NCBI GenBank assembly: GCA_964384915.1
Contig: CAYLMA010000024.1
Coordinates: 1 to 53,104, forward strand
DNA: 53,104 bases
Reading direction: 5' to 3'
Source: Sulfurimicrobium sp964384915
GTDB lineage: Bacteria > Pseudomonadota > Gammaproteobacteria > Burkholderiales > Sulfuricellaceae
Shown here: positions 33,856 through 43,106 of the stretch, piece by piece
Layout of the letters: each line of letters begins with the position of its first letter
Position numbering within the stretch: the first letter of the stretch is position 1
Program-made: the position numbers and the translations under genes
The notes under the pieces: generated by a model
What the model was told of the DNA's origin: nothing
The model's database searches: none
Seen by the model: the letters and a program-made list of their open reading frames with translations, nothing else

Positions 33856-35351
33856 TCATATACCCATTGGTTAAGCAGGCCGCGTGCCATCAGGGCAACT
33901 TCCGACGCGGTCAGCCCTATGGGGCCCGTGCCATTTTTAACCAGCACGTCCGCAGCCAGGCCGTGCAAGTAGACCGCGAGCAGTGTGGCTTTGTCGGCGG
34001 GGAGGCGCTGTCCCAGCAAGGCGCCGATCATGCCGCACAAAATATCTCCCATGCCGGCACTGCTCAGGCCGGGATTGCCGCTGGGGTTGATATGCCAGGT
34101 GTCGTCAGGAAAAGCGCAAACCGTACCCGCGCCCTTGAGCACGATCAGGCTGTTGAGGCGGCTGGCCAGCACCTGTGCGGAACCGATGCGGTCCTGCTGG
34201 ATTTCATGATTGCTGCAAACCATTATCCGGCCGGCCTCGGTGGGGTGGGGTGTGAGAATGCCGGCGGTTTTGCGGGTTTTCAGCAGGCTTTGCAAATCGG
34301 TGTGGCTGCCGAGCAGATTCAGAGCATCGGCGTCGATCACCAGTCTCAGGTCGCTTTTCAGCGCTCGTTCGAGATAGCCCAAGGCCTGTGCTGACAGCCC
34401 CAGGCCGGGGCCGATAACCAGGCAGTCGAGTTCCATCTCCAGTAATTGCTCCGGCCCGCGCAGCATCAGCTCTGGCTGGGAGAAATCCACGGCAGGTGAA
34501 TTTTCGGCCAGCAGGCCGAGATAAACCCGGCCCGAGCCGAGCAAAAGCGCGGCTCTGCCCGCCAGCAGCGCTGCGCCGGTCATGGAGTCGGCACCGCCCA
34601 GCACGCCCACGCTGCCCAGCATCCCTTTGTGGCTGTTGCGCGGACGCGGTTTCAGGTATCGGGATACCTCGTCTACAGCGATCAGTTTCCCCTTGGCTGG
34701 GGGCAACAGATCCGGTGGCAGGCCCAGGGTATCGAGATGAATCTGGCCGCAGTAATCCGGGCCGTAGGCAGTGAAGAGGCCAGGCTTCAGGCCGATGAAG
34801 GTGAGGGTATGGTCAGCCCGGACCGCGGCGCGGAAAGGCTGGCCGGTCTCGCTATCGAGGCCGCTTGGGATGTCGAGAGAGAGAACGGGCGTTCCCAAGC
34901 GGTTTACCTGTTTCACCAGTTCCAGGTAAGGGCCGCTGAGATCCCGTTCCAGGCCGATGCCGAACAGGCCGTCCAGCACCAGATCCCAGCGCCCGTCAGT
35001 GGGAATGCTGGATAAAACTGCCCCGCCGCCTTCACGCCAGGACTGAAGTGCTGCCGCGGCATCCACAGGCAGTTTGGCGGGATCGCCGGTCAGCACCACA
35101 GTCACCCGGTAGCCGTATTTCTGCAGGTGACGCGCTGCCACCAAGGCATCTCCGCCATTATTTCCTGGTCCGGCGAGAACCAATACCGCATAGCAATTGC
35201 CTAATAATTGAGTAGCCAGTTCAAACGCTGTCTTGCCGGCGCGTTCCATGAGCGCCGGGGCTGGAGAGAGCGTAGCGGCAGCCTGTTCGATTGAGCGGAT
35301 TTCATGGTTGCGGTAAAGGGGCTGGCTATGAGTAAGTCCTGCAACGAGCAT
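33846..35351 (-). CDS. nnr: Bifunctional NAD(P)HX epimerase / ADP-dependent NAD(P)HX dehydratase
   Basis: A 501-residue metabolite-repair enzyme that restores hydrated NADH and NADPH. The N-terminal YjeF_N epimerase domain (about 1-215) carries VLAGPGNNGGDALVAARHLQ and LDIPSGLDSETGQP. The C-terminal dehydratase, a ribokinase-like domain (about 225-500), has GSVGVLGGADSMTGAALLAG, VIGPGLGLS, ILTPHPTEAGRI, NPSGNPGLSSAGMGDILCGM, which holds the GMGD site. Length is normal for the fused form. It is transcribed alone toward sixA. Confidence 0.95.
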   Translation of the reverse strand: MLVAGLTHSQPLYRNHEIRSIEQAAATLSPAPALMERAGKTAFELATQLLGNCYAVLVLAGPGNNGGDALVAARHLQKYGYRVTVVLTGDPAKLPVDAAAALQSWREGGGAVLSSIPTDGRWDLVLDGLFGIGLERDLSGPYLELVKQVNRLGTPVLSLDIPSGLDSETGQPFRAAVRADHTLTFIGLKPGLFTAYGPDYCGQIHLDTLGLPPDLLPPAKGKLIAVDEVSRYLKPRPRNSHKGMLGSVGVLGGADSMTGAALLAGRAALLLGSGRVYLGLLAENSPAVDFSQPELMLRGPEQLLEMELDCLVIGPGLGLSAQALGYLERALKSDLRLVIDADALNLLGSHTDLQSLLKTRKTAGILTPHPTEAGRIMVCSNHEIQQDRIGSAQVLASRLNSLIVLKGAGTVCAFPDDTWHINPSGNPGLSSAGMGDILCGMIGALLGQRLPADKATLLAVYLHGLAADVLVKNGTGPIGLTASEVALMARGLLNQWVYEPK

Positions 35352-35381
35352 GGGTGAACCTCCTGTCCGGGGAGTCCAGTT

Positions 35382-35387
35382 TATAAT
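35382..35387 (+). promoter_or_regulatory. Candidate -10 element for the small zinc-ribbon gene
   Basis: TATAAT lies 39 bases before the ATG of the small Cys-rich gene. A consensus -35 is not obvious. The ribosome site AGGAGGGG follows in the leader, which supports real expression of the short gene. Confidence 0.35.
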
Positions 35388-35425
35388 GGGCCAGAGCCAA
35401 GGGGAGCACCCGTTTAGGAGGGGTC

Positions 35426-35632
35426 ATGATGAACTTGACTCATGAAGGCGCGCAAGTCGCGACCTGTGCGAATGATAAAGCATGCGAAGTGGTTCAGTGC
35501 GAAGTATGCATGACAGAGGTTCCTGCCAGCGTGTCTCAAAGCGTCGAAGGAATTGATTATGTGCATCATTTTTGTGGGCTGGAGTGTCTTGGACTGTGGC
35601 GTGCAAAAGGTGAACATCCAGTTGAGCATTGA
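35426..35632 (+). CDS. Small zinc-ribbon protein (DUF3330-like)
   Basis: A 68-residue protein with a metal-binding layout: VVQCEVCMTEVPASV supplies a CxxC pair, and HHFCGLECLGLW supplies HxFCxxxC. It resembles the DUF3330 proteins, whose function is unknown. A strong ribosome site (AGGAGGGG) precedes two consecutive ATG codons; the second (35429) has the better spacing. It lies alone between the divergent NAD(P)HX gene and the TPR/HEAT/glycosyltransferase operon. The 195-base gap after it holds only an imperfect hairpin at 35697-35722 without a T tract. Confidence 0.65.
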   Translation: MMNLTHEGAQVATCANDKACEVVQCEVCMTEVPASVSQSVEGIDYVHHFCGLECLGLWRAKGEHPVEH

Positions 35633-35813
35633 GGTGGTGGCGGTTTCTCGGTAAATATTGCTGCGCAGGCTTGGGTGCAAATTCTGGGAAGTTTGAACCT
35701 GGAGTTCGAAATTCTCCAGGGTTGGTTGGGTATTGCATTAAATTTCAGGCGATGATTGGGCGTCTTCCTTAAACTTCTGAAATCTTGAATGCCCGGATGG
35801 ATTACTGTGTGTT

Positions 35814-35819
35814 TATAAT
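35814..35819 (+). promoter_or_regulatory. -10 element very close to the TPR gene start
   Basis: A perfect TATAAT ends 8 bases before the ATG at 35828. If it is used, transcription would start at or within a few bases of the start codon, giving a leaderless or nearly leaderless mRNA. A TTGAAT at 35785 is the best -35 candidate but its 23-base spacing is too long. Confidence 0.35.
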
Positions 35820-35827
35820 CCGTTTTA

Positions 35828-36190
35828 ATGAAACTTCCTTCGCTTACCACTTTGTTGCTGGGCGCCTGTCTGGCTGCAGCTATTCCGGCATGGGGTGGTT
35901 CCGGGATATTCGACCCAAGCAGGGTAATGGTCGAGAATGCACACTTGAGCGATGCCGAGGAGATGTTGCAGCAATGGCTAAGCGGCCACCCGGAAGATCA
36001 GGAAGCCCGCTTTCTGCTGGCGCGGGTGCTTGCTTGGCAGGGAAAGCATGCCGAGGCGCTGGAGCAGTACGAACGTCTGCTGGAAAAAGAACCTGATAAC
36101 GGCGATTACCTCACAGGCAGGGCCATGCTGCGCCCTGTGTCGCCAAACGGTTCATCTGACCTCTTGAGCCATCCTCTTGGCATTCCTTGA
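35828..36190 (+). CDS. Short exported TPR protein
   Basis: A 120-residue protein with a signal sequence (MKLPSLTTLLLGACLAAAIP). LLGAC may be a lipobox (Cys at residue 14) or simply part of a Sec signal cleaved after PAWG. About two TPR-like helical units follow (DAEEMLQQWLSGHPEDQEAR and ARVLAWQGKHAEALEQYERL). It ends abruptly in SSDLLSHPLGIP. No ribosome site is visible before the ATG. It is the first gene of a three-gene operon with a HEAT-repeat membrane protein and a family 2 glycosyltransferase. I do not recognise a named family. Confidence 0.65.
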   Translation: MKLPSLTTLLLGACLAAAIPAWGGSGIFDPSRVMVENAHLSDAEEMLQQWLSGHPEDQEARFLLARVLAWQGKHAEALEQYERLLEKEPDNGDYLTGRAMLRPVSPNGSSDLLSHPLGIP

Positions 36191-36209
36191 AAACACTGAA
36201 GTTATCGCC

Positions 36210-37262
36210 ATGGTGGCGTTTTGGACCGGGACGGCAGCGCTGGCGCTGACTGGTGCGTTGCTGCTATGGCTCCTGTCCATGCGCCTGTGGTCGCTGGTTC
36301 AGCAAAAGCTGCGGCAAAGGACACTCCTGCGCTGGCGCCCGCTGTTGATGTCCAGCCTTTATGGGCAACCCGAAGCTCTGCCGCCTCTTTCACGCTTCGA
36401 TGTGCCGCATGTTCTCGAATTGTGGAATCATCTGCACGACTCCCTGAATAGCGAAGCCCGTAATAGTCTGAACCAGATGGCGGGGCAGGCGCGCATTCCT
36501 GCAGCGGTCAGCCTGATGTTGAGCAAAAAAAACTTTCACGCCCGCCTCCTGGCAGCCAGGACTGCAGGGAACCTGCGGCTTGTAAGCGCGTGGGATCTGT
36601 TGCGGGAACAGCTGGCGAGCGGCAGTCCGGCGTTATCCCTCGCGGCAGCGCGCGCGCTGACCCGGATTGACGCAGCTCGAGCGGTGCCGCTGCTGATACC
36701 TTGCCTGATCGGGCGCAACGACTGGCATCTGGGAGATGTAACGGAAATTCTTTGTAACGCTGATGCGGGGCAGGTGGCAGCCCACCTGCAAACTGCCATT
36801 TCGACTCTGCCTGCAGATCAGATTGGTCAATTGGTCCTCCTGCTGGCGAATATCGCTCCTGACCGAGCGGCACCGCTCGTCAGCCAGGTTCTTGCCGGCT
36901 CGGCTGACGACGATCATCTACTCAATACCTGTCTTGGGGTGCTAAATTCGCCTGAAGAACTGGAGGCGGTGCGCGCACTGGCTATCCACCCCAATTGGCA
37001 TGTACGTGTGCATGCGGTGAAGGCGCTCGGCAGGCTCGGCACGCCTGAGGATGGGGCGCTGCTGGAGCATATGCTGGGAGATGGCCAGTGGTGGGTGCGC
37101 TATCGTGCCGCCCAGGCCTTGTCGCGACTGCCTGGAATGAATAGCGGCGAACTGTTCCGCATCAAGGACATGCAGACCGACCGCGACGCGCGCGATATGC
37201 TGCATCAGGTCATGGCGGAACTGGAATTGAGCGAGGCTTGCATGGCGGCACAGCGTGGCTGA
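36210..37262 (+). CDS. Membrane-anchored HEAT-repeat protein
   Basis: A 350-residue protein with one N-terminal membrane helix (VAFWTGTAALALTGALLLWL) followed by alpha-helical repeats of HEAT type. Examples are ARLLAARTAGNLRLVSAWDL, LSLAAARALTRIDAARAVPL, HVRVHAVKALGRLGTPEDGA and WVRYRAAQALSRLPGM. Such scaffolds bind partner proteins. The ATG at 36210 is my choice; a TTG at 36177 would overlap the TPR gene by 14 bases, and neither has a clear ribosome site. The gene overlaps the following glycosyltransferase by 8 bases, suggesting that the HEAT protein and the transferase form one membrane complex (inference). Confidence 0.75.
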   Translation: MVAFWTGTAALALTGALLLWLLSMRLWSLVQQKLRQRTLLRWRPLLMSSLYGQPEALPPLSRFDVPHVLELWNHLHDSLNSEARNSLNQMAGQARIPAAVSLMLSKKNFHARLLAARTAGNLRLVSAWDLLREQLASGSPALSLAAARALTRIDAARAVPLLIPCLIGRNDWHLGDVTEILCNADAGQVAAHLQTAISTLPADQIGQLVLLLANIAPDRAAPLVSQVLAGSADDDHLLNTCLGVLNSPEELEAVRALAIHPNWHVRVHAVKALGRLGTPEDGALLEHMLGDGQWWVRYRAAQALSRLPGMNSGELFRIKDMQTDRDARDMLHQVMAELELSEACMAAQRG

Positions 37263-38808
37263 GCAGCATTTGCGCCTCGATCAGGCGCTCGATCAAGCTG
37301 CCGGCCCATCTCCGGCCGACCTTGCCGAAGGGCTGTCCACGGATGGCGCGCCGCTTGTATTGCAGCACGACCCGCTACTGGCTTCGCTGCCACCTCTGCC
37401 TTCCGCGCCTGGTCCGGAATTCGACTGGGGGATGGCGCTATCGTCGCTACACGGGGCATTGACGGACAGCGTGCCGCTGCTGCACTGGTTTTTCCTGCTC
37501 TGCTTTTTTGCCCTCACCGGCGGCTATCTGCTGCTTAATCTGGCGTCCCTGTTCATGCTTAGGACTTATCTGCGCGAGCAAGATGCTATTACGCAGTCCC
37601 GCAATGAGGCACAACATGAAATTCCCATCAGCATCATCTTGCCCACGGGCGGCGACGCAGCAAAAGCCGTCGCCAGCGTACATGCCATGCTGCAACTCGA
37701 TTATGGCGAATTTGAGATCATTCTTGTCAACGACAGCGCGCAGGATCGGGTGCTTAAAGCGCTGGTGCATGAGTTTTTCCTGGTCCCATTTCCAGAAGCC
37801 TATCGTGACCGCATGTCGGTCAAGCATGTAAAAGGCCTCCACGCCTCCACCGTTTATCCCGGAGTGCGGCTGGTGGACAAGGAGCGCGGCAGCCGGGCGG
37901 ACGCCCTCAATGCCGCGCTCAATTGCGCCCGTTACCCACTTTTTTGCCCTATGGACACTGATTTCATCCTACAGCGCGACAGTCTGCGCAAGATGGGAAG
38001 GGTGTTCCGGAACAACGCTGCTGCCGTGGCGGCGTGCGCTTCAGTTGGCGTCGCCAATGGCAGCACGCAGCACGGCGGTTTCATGGGTCGCATTGCCCTG
38101 CCACGCAACTGGCTTGCTCTATTCCAGATCGTCGAACATTTGCGCGGGGGGCAGCATGCGCGGATGTTCTGGTCCCGGTTCAATGCCATGCTACTCACTA
38201 CGGGGGTTTTCGCTGTGTTTCACAAGGAAACCGTGCTTGCCGCCGGAGGCTTTCGCGCCGATGCCATGAATGAGGGCATGGAACTGGTAGCGCGAATTCA
38301 CCGACTGTTGCGCCGGGAAAACAAACGCTACCTCATCACCTATGTGCCTGATCCGGTGTGCTGGGCACATGTGCCGGAAAATCTGAAAGCATTGAAAACA
38401 CGGATCATGAAAAGACAATCCAGCCTGGCGCAGAGCCTGGAAATGAACCGGCAGATATTATTGGATCGCAGGAGTGGTACGGTGGGCTGGTTGAGCTTTC
38501 CCTTCATGCTGCTGTTTGAAGTGCTGGGCCCGTGGCTGGAAGTGGTGGGCTACGCGGTAATGACGCTGCTGTGGATGTTCGGCTTGATTTCATATCAGGC
38601 CCTCTGGACATTCCTGCTGGCCGCTATCGGGCTGGGCATACTGCTTTCCACAAGCGCTTTACTGCAGGGCGAAATAACTTTTCGCACGGAGTGGAAATTG
38701 TTACATACGCTCAAACTGTTTGCCGCCGGGCTACTGGAAAATTTCGGCTATCGTCAGTTGACGGCGTTGTGGCGCGTGATAGGTGTGTGGCGCCACGCGG
38801 CCAAGTGA
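37255..38808 (+). CDS. Membrane glycosyltransferase family 2
   Basis: A 517-residue protein. Residues about 1-60 are a hydrophilic extension; membrane helices follow near 75-100 (LLHWFFLLCFFALTGGYLLL). The GT-A domain is at about 120-370, with ISIILPTGGDAAKAVASVHA, FEIILVNDSAQDRVL, GSRADALNAALNCARYPLFC and the metal-binding CPMDTDFILQRDSL. The C-terminus has three to four membrane helices (about 415-490). This is the layout of processive polysaccharide synthases, but the QxxRW product-binding motif is not obvious. It starts at GTG inside the HEAT gene. The three-gene set may synthesise or export a second glycan. Confidence 0.8.
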   Translation: MAEQHLRLDQALDQAAGPSPADLAEGLSTDGAPLVLQHDPLLASLPPLPSAPGPEFDWGMALSSLHGALTDSVPLLHWFFLLCFFALTGGYLLLNLASLFMLRTYLREQDAITQSRNEAQHEIPISIILPTGGDAAKAVASVHAMLQLDYGEFEIILVNDSAQDRVLKALVHEFFLVPFPEAYRDRMSVKHVKGLHASTVYPGVRLVDKERGSRADALNAALNCARYPLFCPMDTDFILQRDSLRKMGRVFRNNAAAVAACASVGVANGSTQHGGFMGRIALPRNWLALFQIVEHLRGGQHARMFWSRFNAMLLTTGVFAVFHKETVLAAGGFRADAMNEGMELVARIHRLLRRENKRYLITYVPDPVCWAHVPENLKALKTRIMKRQSSLAQSLEMNRQILLDRRSGTVGWLSFPFMLLFEVLGPWLEVVGYAVMTLLWMFGLISYQALWTFLLAAIGLGILLSTSALLQGEITFRTEWKLLHTLKLFAAGLLENFGYRQLTALWRVIGVWRHAAK

Positions 38809-38885
38809 GGCGCACAAAAATCATGGCTAATCTGAACCGCTGCACAAGCCAGATCACTGCCTCATAAAGCGGGGCGTTTTTGGGG

Positions 38886-38891
38886 TAAAAT
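38886..38891 (+). promoter_or_regulatory. Candidate -10 element of purL
   Basis: TAAAAT stands 30 bases before the purL start, just after a T run. No strong -35 is visible and there is no purine-box operator that I can recognise. Confidence 0.25.
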
Positions 38892-38921
38892 CACTCTTTT
38901 TCCGTATCTGCCCGGATTCTC

Positions 38922-41900
38922 ATGATGTCCCAAACCATTTCACTGCGTGGCCGCAACGCACTTTCTCCCTTTCGTTACGACAAGCTGATGCGTTCCCTGG
39001 CCGGGAGCGCACCAGCCATCTCCCATGTTTATGCCGAATACTGGCACTTTGTTTCGGCAGATCGGGCACTGGATGCTTCCGAACATGAGCGTCTGGAACA
39101 GATATTGAGTTACGGTCCGGCAGCTAAGGAAGAACAGCCTGAAGGCGAGTTGCTGCTGGTGGCACCGCGTTTCGGCACCATTTCACCTTGGTCCTCCAAG
39201 GCGAGCGACATCGCACGGCATTGCGGGCTGGAAATGGTCGAACGCATCGAGCGCGGGATTGCTTTTTACGTGCAGAAAAGCGACGGGTCGGCTCTGGCGG
39301 CGGGGGAGAAATCCGCACTGCTGCCGCTGATCCATGACCGCATGACCGACATGGTCCTGTCCGATTTTGCCCAGGCGGAGCAGTTGTTCCACCATGTGGC
39401 GCCGCAGCCGCTGCGCGCGGTGGACATCCTGGGCGGCGGGGCGGCGGCCCTGGAGCAGGCCAACCGTGAATGGGGGATGGCGCTGTCGGGCGATGAAATC
39501 GACTACCTGGTGGAGAACTTCACCCGCATCGGGCGCAACCCCACCGACGTGGAACTGATGATGTTCGCGCAGGCCAATTCAGAGCACTGCCGCCACAAGA
39601 TTTTCAACGCCGACTGGGTGATCGACGGCAAGGCGCAGCCGCACTCGCTCTTTGGCATGATCCGCAATACCCACGCCAAGGCGCCGCGCGGCACGGTGGT
39701 CGCCTATTCGGACAACTCCTCGGTGATCGAGGGCGCCGAAATCGCACGCTTCTACCCCGATGCAGACGGCAAGCGCTACCGCTACGTCAGCGAAAAAACC
39801 CACATCCTGATGAAAGTGGAAACCCACAACCATCCCACCGCGATTTCACCTTTCCCCGGCGCCGCGACCGGTTCGGGCGGTGAGATACGCGACGAGGGCG
39901 CGACCGGGACGGGCTCCAAGCCCAAGGCCGGTCTGTGCGGTTTTTCCGTCTCCAATCTCAGGATTCCCGGCTTTGTCCGGCCCTGGGAAGGCAATTACGG
40001 CAAACCGGGACGCATCGCCTCGGCCCTGCAGATCATGCTTGAAGGCCCGATCGGCGCGGCCGCCTTCAATAACGAATTCGGCCGCCCCAACCTAGCCGGC
40101 TATTTCCGCACTTTCGAGGAAGAAGTCGCAGGGGAGATGCGCGGCTACCACAAGCCCATCATGCTCGCCGGGGGCGTGGGCAATATTTCCGATTCGCATT
40201 CCTTCAAGGGCGAGGTCACGCCCGGCGCGCTGCTGATCCAGTTGGGCGGACCGGGCATGCTGATCGGCCTGGGCGGGGGCGCCGCCTCCAGCATGGATAC
40301 CGGCGCCAATGCCGAGAACCTGGACTTTGATTCGGTGCAGCGCGGCAATCCGGAAATGCAGCGCCGCGCCCAGGAGGTGATCGACCGCTGCTGGCAGATG
40401 GGCGCGGCCAATCCCATCCTTTCCATCCACGACGTCGGCGCGGGCGGTATTTCCAATGCCCTGCCCGAGCTGGTGCATGGCTCGGGCAGGGGCGGGCGCT
40501 TCCGCCTGCGCGACGTGCCCTCGGAGGAACCGGGCATGTCGCCGATGCAGATCTGGTCCAACGAGGCGCAGGAACGCTATGTTCTGGCCATCGCGCCGGA
40601 CAGCTTGGCGGCTTTTGCCGCCATGTGCGAGCGCGAGCGTTGCCCTTATGCCGTGATCGGCGAGGCCACGGAAGATCACCAGCTGGTGGTGGAAGACAGC
40701 CATTTCGGCAACAAGCCGGTGGACATGGACATGAACGTCCTGCTCGGCAAACCGCCGCGCATGACCCGCACCGTGGCCCACACTCAGCGCGCACTGGCGG
40801 CATTCGATGTGGAAAAACTGGAACTGAAGGATGCGGCCTACCGCGTGCTGCGCCTGCCCACCGTGGGCGACAAGACTTTCCTGATCAGCATCGGCGACCG
40901 CACCGTGGGCGGCTACACGGCGCGCGACCAGTTTGTCGGGCCGTGGCAGGTGCCGGTGGCGGACGTGGCTGTGACCGCCATGGGTTACGACACCTATCGC
41001 GGCGAAGCCTTTGCCATGGGCGAGCGCACGCCACTGGCCTTGCTGGATGCGCCCGCATCGGGGCGCATGGCGATCGGCGAGGCGGTGACCAACATCGCCG
41101 CCGCCCTGATCGACGACATCGGCGACATCAAGCTCTCCGCCAACTGGATGGTGGCGGCCGGGCATCCGGGTGAGGATGCGGCGCTTTACGACACGGTGCA
41201 CGCGGTCGGCATGGAGTTCTGCCCGGAACTGGGCGTGAGTATCCCGGTGGGCAAGGATTCCATGTCGATGAAATCCGTCTGGGATGAGGATGGCGCCAAG
41301 AAGTCGGTGACCTCGCCGCTCTCGCTGATCATTTCCGCCTTTGCGCCCACCCCGGACGCACGCCGCACGCTGACCCCCCAGTTGCGTGCCGATCTGGGCG
41401 ATACCGACCTGATCCTGATCGATCTTGGCCGCGGCCGCGCCCGCCTTGGCGGCTCCGCCTTGGCCCAGGTTTACGGAGAAGTGGGCAATGAAGCGCCTGA
41501 CGTGCTGGTTGCCGCGCACCTCAAAGCGTTTTTCGTGACGGTGCAGAAACTCAATCGCGACGACAAGATCGTGGCTTATCACGACCGTTCGGACGGCGGC
41601 CTATTTGTTTCCCTGTGCGAAATGATGTTCGCCGGCCATGTCGGCGTCACGCTGGATGTGGACGAGTTGTGCTACGAGCAGATCCGCAGCGATGTGGAGG
41701 AAAGCGGCAAGGATGAACCCGAAATTCCTGCCGGCAGTTATTCGAGCCGTATTTTTGGCGTCTTGTTCAATGAGGAGCTGGGCGCGGTCCTGCAGGTGCG
41801 CCGCGCTGACACACCGGCGGTGATGCAAGCTTTCTTCGATGCCGGGATGCGCAGCGAATTCCACGTCATCGGTGCGCTCAATGATGATGGCCGTCTGCGC

Positions 41901-42881
41901 ATTCTGCGCAACGAAGTTGAAGTCTTCAGCGAAAGCCGCGTGGAATTGCAGCGCGCCTGGTCTGAAACCACCTGCCAGATGCAAAAACTGCGCGACAACC
42001 CGGAATGCGCGCAGCAGGAATTCGACCGTATTCTCGATCAGTCCGATAGCGGACTGCAGGCGGCGCCCGCATTCGATATCAATGACAATATCGCCGCACC
42101 TTTCATCAACAGCGGGGTTCGCCCCGCCATGGCCATCTTGCGCGAGCAGGGCGTGAACGGCCAGGTGGAGATGGCGGCGGCGTTCGACCGAGCCGGTTTC
42201 ACGGCTGTGGACGTGCACATGAGCGACATCATCTCTGGACGTGTCTCGCTCGGGGACTTCAAGGGTCTGGTGGCGTGCGGCGGTTTCTCCTATGGTGACG
42301 TGCTCGGGGCGGGGGAGGGCTGGGCAAAATCCATCCTGTTCAATGCCCGCGCACGTGACGAGTTCGAGGCCTTTTTCCGGCGCGGCGATTCCTTTGCGCT
42401 AGGTGTGTGCAACGGCTGCCAGATGATGAGCAATCTCCACGCCATTATTCCCGGCGCGGAAAACTGGCCCCATTTTGTACGCAACAAGTCGGAACAGTTC
42501 GAAGCACGCTTTGTTATGGTGGAAGTGCCGGAGAGCCCGTCGCTGTTCCTTGAGGGCATGGCGGGTAGCCGCATGCCCATCGTGGTTGCCCACGGCGAGG
42601 GCTACGCCGAGTTTGCCTCGTCCGAGGCGCAGCAGAAATCGCTGGTGGCCTTGCGTTATGTCGATCATCGCGGCCGGCCCGCGCAAACCTACCCGGCCAA
42701 CCCGAACGGTTCGCCCGAAGGCATCACCGGCCTGACCACCCAAGACGGCCGTTTCACCATCATGATGCCGCATCCGGAACGGGTGTTCCGGGCAGTGCAG
42801 CACTCCTGGCATCCCGATGGCTGGGGCGAGGATGGCCCATGGCTGCGCATGTTCCGCAACGCGCGCAAGTGGGTGGGATAA
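38922..42881 (+). CDS. purL: Phosphoribosylformylglycinamidine synthase
   Basis: A 1319-residue single-chain FGAM synthase of the proteobacterial type, catalysing the ATP- and glutamine-dependent fourth step of purine synthesis. The N-terminal PurS-like part (about 1-160) and the synthetase core are present (FAQANSEHCRHKIFNADW, KVETHNHPTAISPFPGAATG, SIHDVGAGGISNALPELV, YHDRSDGGLFVSLCEMMFAG). The C-terminal class I glutaminase has its nucleophile in GVCNGCQMMSNL and His/Glu in PHPERVFRAVQ. Two consecutive ATG codons start the frame. Length is close to that of E. coli PurL (1295). GC content is higher than in the flanking accessory regions. Confidence 0.97.
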   Translation: MMSQTISLRGRNALSPFRYDKLMRSLAGSAPAISHVYAEYWHFVSADRALDASEHERLEQILSYGPAAKEEQPEGELLLVAPRFGTISPWSSKASDIARHCGLEMVERIERGIAFYVQKSDGSALAAGEKSALLPLIHDRMTDMVLSDFAQAEQLFHHVAPQPLRAVDILGGGAAALEQANREWGMALSGDEIDYLVENFTRIGRNPTDVELMMFAQANSEHCRHKIFNADWVIDGKAQPHSLFGMIRNTHAKAPRGTVVAYSDNSSVIEGAEIARFYPDADGKRYRYVSEKTHILMKVETHNHPTAISPFPGAATGSGGEIRDEGATGTGSKPKAGLCGFSVSNLRIPGFVRPWEGNYGKPGRIASALQIMLEGPIGAAAFNNEFGRPNLAGYFRTFEEEVAGEMRGYHKPIMLAGGVGNISDSHSFKGEVTPGALLIQLGGPGMLIGLGGGAASSMDTGANAENLDFDSVQRGNPEMQRRAQEVIDRCWQMGAANPILSIHDVGAGGISNALPELVHGSGRGGRFRLRDVPSEEPGMSPMQIWSNEAQERYVLAIAPDSLAAFAAMCERERCPYAVIGEATEDHQLVVEDSHFGNKPVDMDMNVLLGKPPRMTRTVAHTQRALAAFDVEKLELKDAAYRVLRLPTVGDKTFLISIGDRTVGGYTARDQFVGPWQVPVADVAVTAMGYDTYRGEAFAMGERTPLALLDAPASGRMAIGEAVTNIAAALIDDIGDIKLSANWMVAAGHPGEDAALYDTVHAVGMEFCPELGVSIPVGKDSMSMKSVWDEDGAKKSVTSPLSLIISAFAPTPDARRTLTPQLRADLGDTDLILIDLGRGRARLGGSALAQVYGEVGNEAPDVLVAAHLKAFFVTVQKLNRDDKIVAYHDRSDGGLFVSLCEMMFAGHVGVTLDVDELCYEQIRSDVEESGKDEPEIPAGSYSSRIFGVLFNEELGAVLQVRRADTPAVMQAFFDAGMRSEFHVIGALNDDGRLRILRNEVEVFSESRVELQRAWSETTCQMQKLRDNPECAQQEFDRILDQSDSGLQAAPAFDINDNIAAPFINSGVRPAMAILREQGVNGQVEMAAAFDRAGFTAVDVHMSDIISGRVSLGDFKGLVACGGFSYGDVLGAGEGWAKSILFNARARDEFEAFFRRGDSFALGVCNGCQMMSNLHAIIPGAENWPHFVRNKSEQFEARFVMVEVPESPSLFLEGMAGSRMPIVVAHGEGYAEFASSEAQQKSLVALRYVDHRGRPAQTYPANPNGSPEGITGLTTQDGRFTIMMPHPERVFRAVQHSWHPDGWGEDGPWLRMFRNARKWVG

Positions 42882-42900
42882 ACGTGTACGAAGGTTTTCG

Positions 42901-42929
42901 TTGTATTGTTGCCGAGTTCTCCGTATAAT
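42901..42929 (+). promoter_or_regulatory. Promoter of tRNA-Val
   Basis: TTGTAT (42901-42906) and TATAAT (42924-42929) are separated by 17 bases, a good sigma-70 promoter. The tRNA starts 13 bases after the -10 element. Confidence 0.7.
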
Positions 42930-42941
42930 TCGGCCACCCTT

Positions 42942-43018
42942 AGGCGCGTAGCTCAGCTGGTTAGAGCATCACCTTGACATGGTGGGGGTCGTTGGTTCGA
43001 GTCCAATCGCGCCTACCA
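42942..43018 (+). tRNA. tRNA-Val (anticodon GAC)
   Basis: A 77-base cloverleaf with acceptor arms AGGCGCG/CGCGCCT, discriminator A and encoded CCA. The D arm is GCTC/GAGC and the anticodon stem TCACC/GGTGG. The anticodon loop TTGACAT gives GAC, and the T arm is GTTGG-TTCGAGT-CCAAT. It lies between purL and thrS with its own promoter and terminator. Confidence 0.95.
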
Positions 43019-43029
43019 GCTTTTACCTA

Positions 43030-43053
43030 AAATGCGGCCATGCCGCATTTTTT
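43030..43053 (+). terminator. Intrinsic terminator after tRNA-Val
   Basis: A perfect 9-bp stem AAATGCGGC/GCCGCATTT with the 3-base loop CAT runs into a T tract. It ends the tRNA-Val transcript before thrS. Confidence 0.85.
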
Positions 43054-43106
43054 GTTTCTGGCCTCAACGCGAGGCATGAAACCTACTGAATAGGCTCTTG
43101 ATTTCT

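Noticed and set aside
40092..41582. Long open frame of 496 codons on the minus strand inside purL
   Set aside because: It lies wholly antisense to purL, is rich in His, Arg and Ala as expected for the shadow of a GC-rich gene, and shows no domain.
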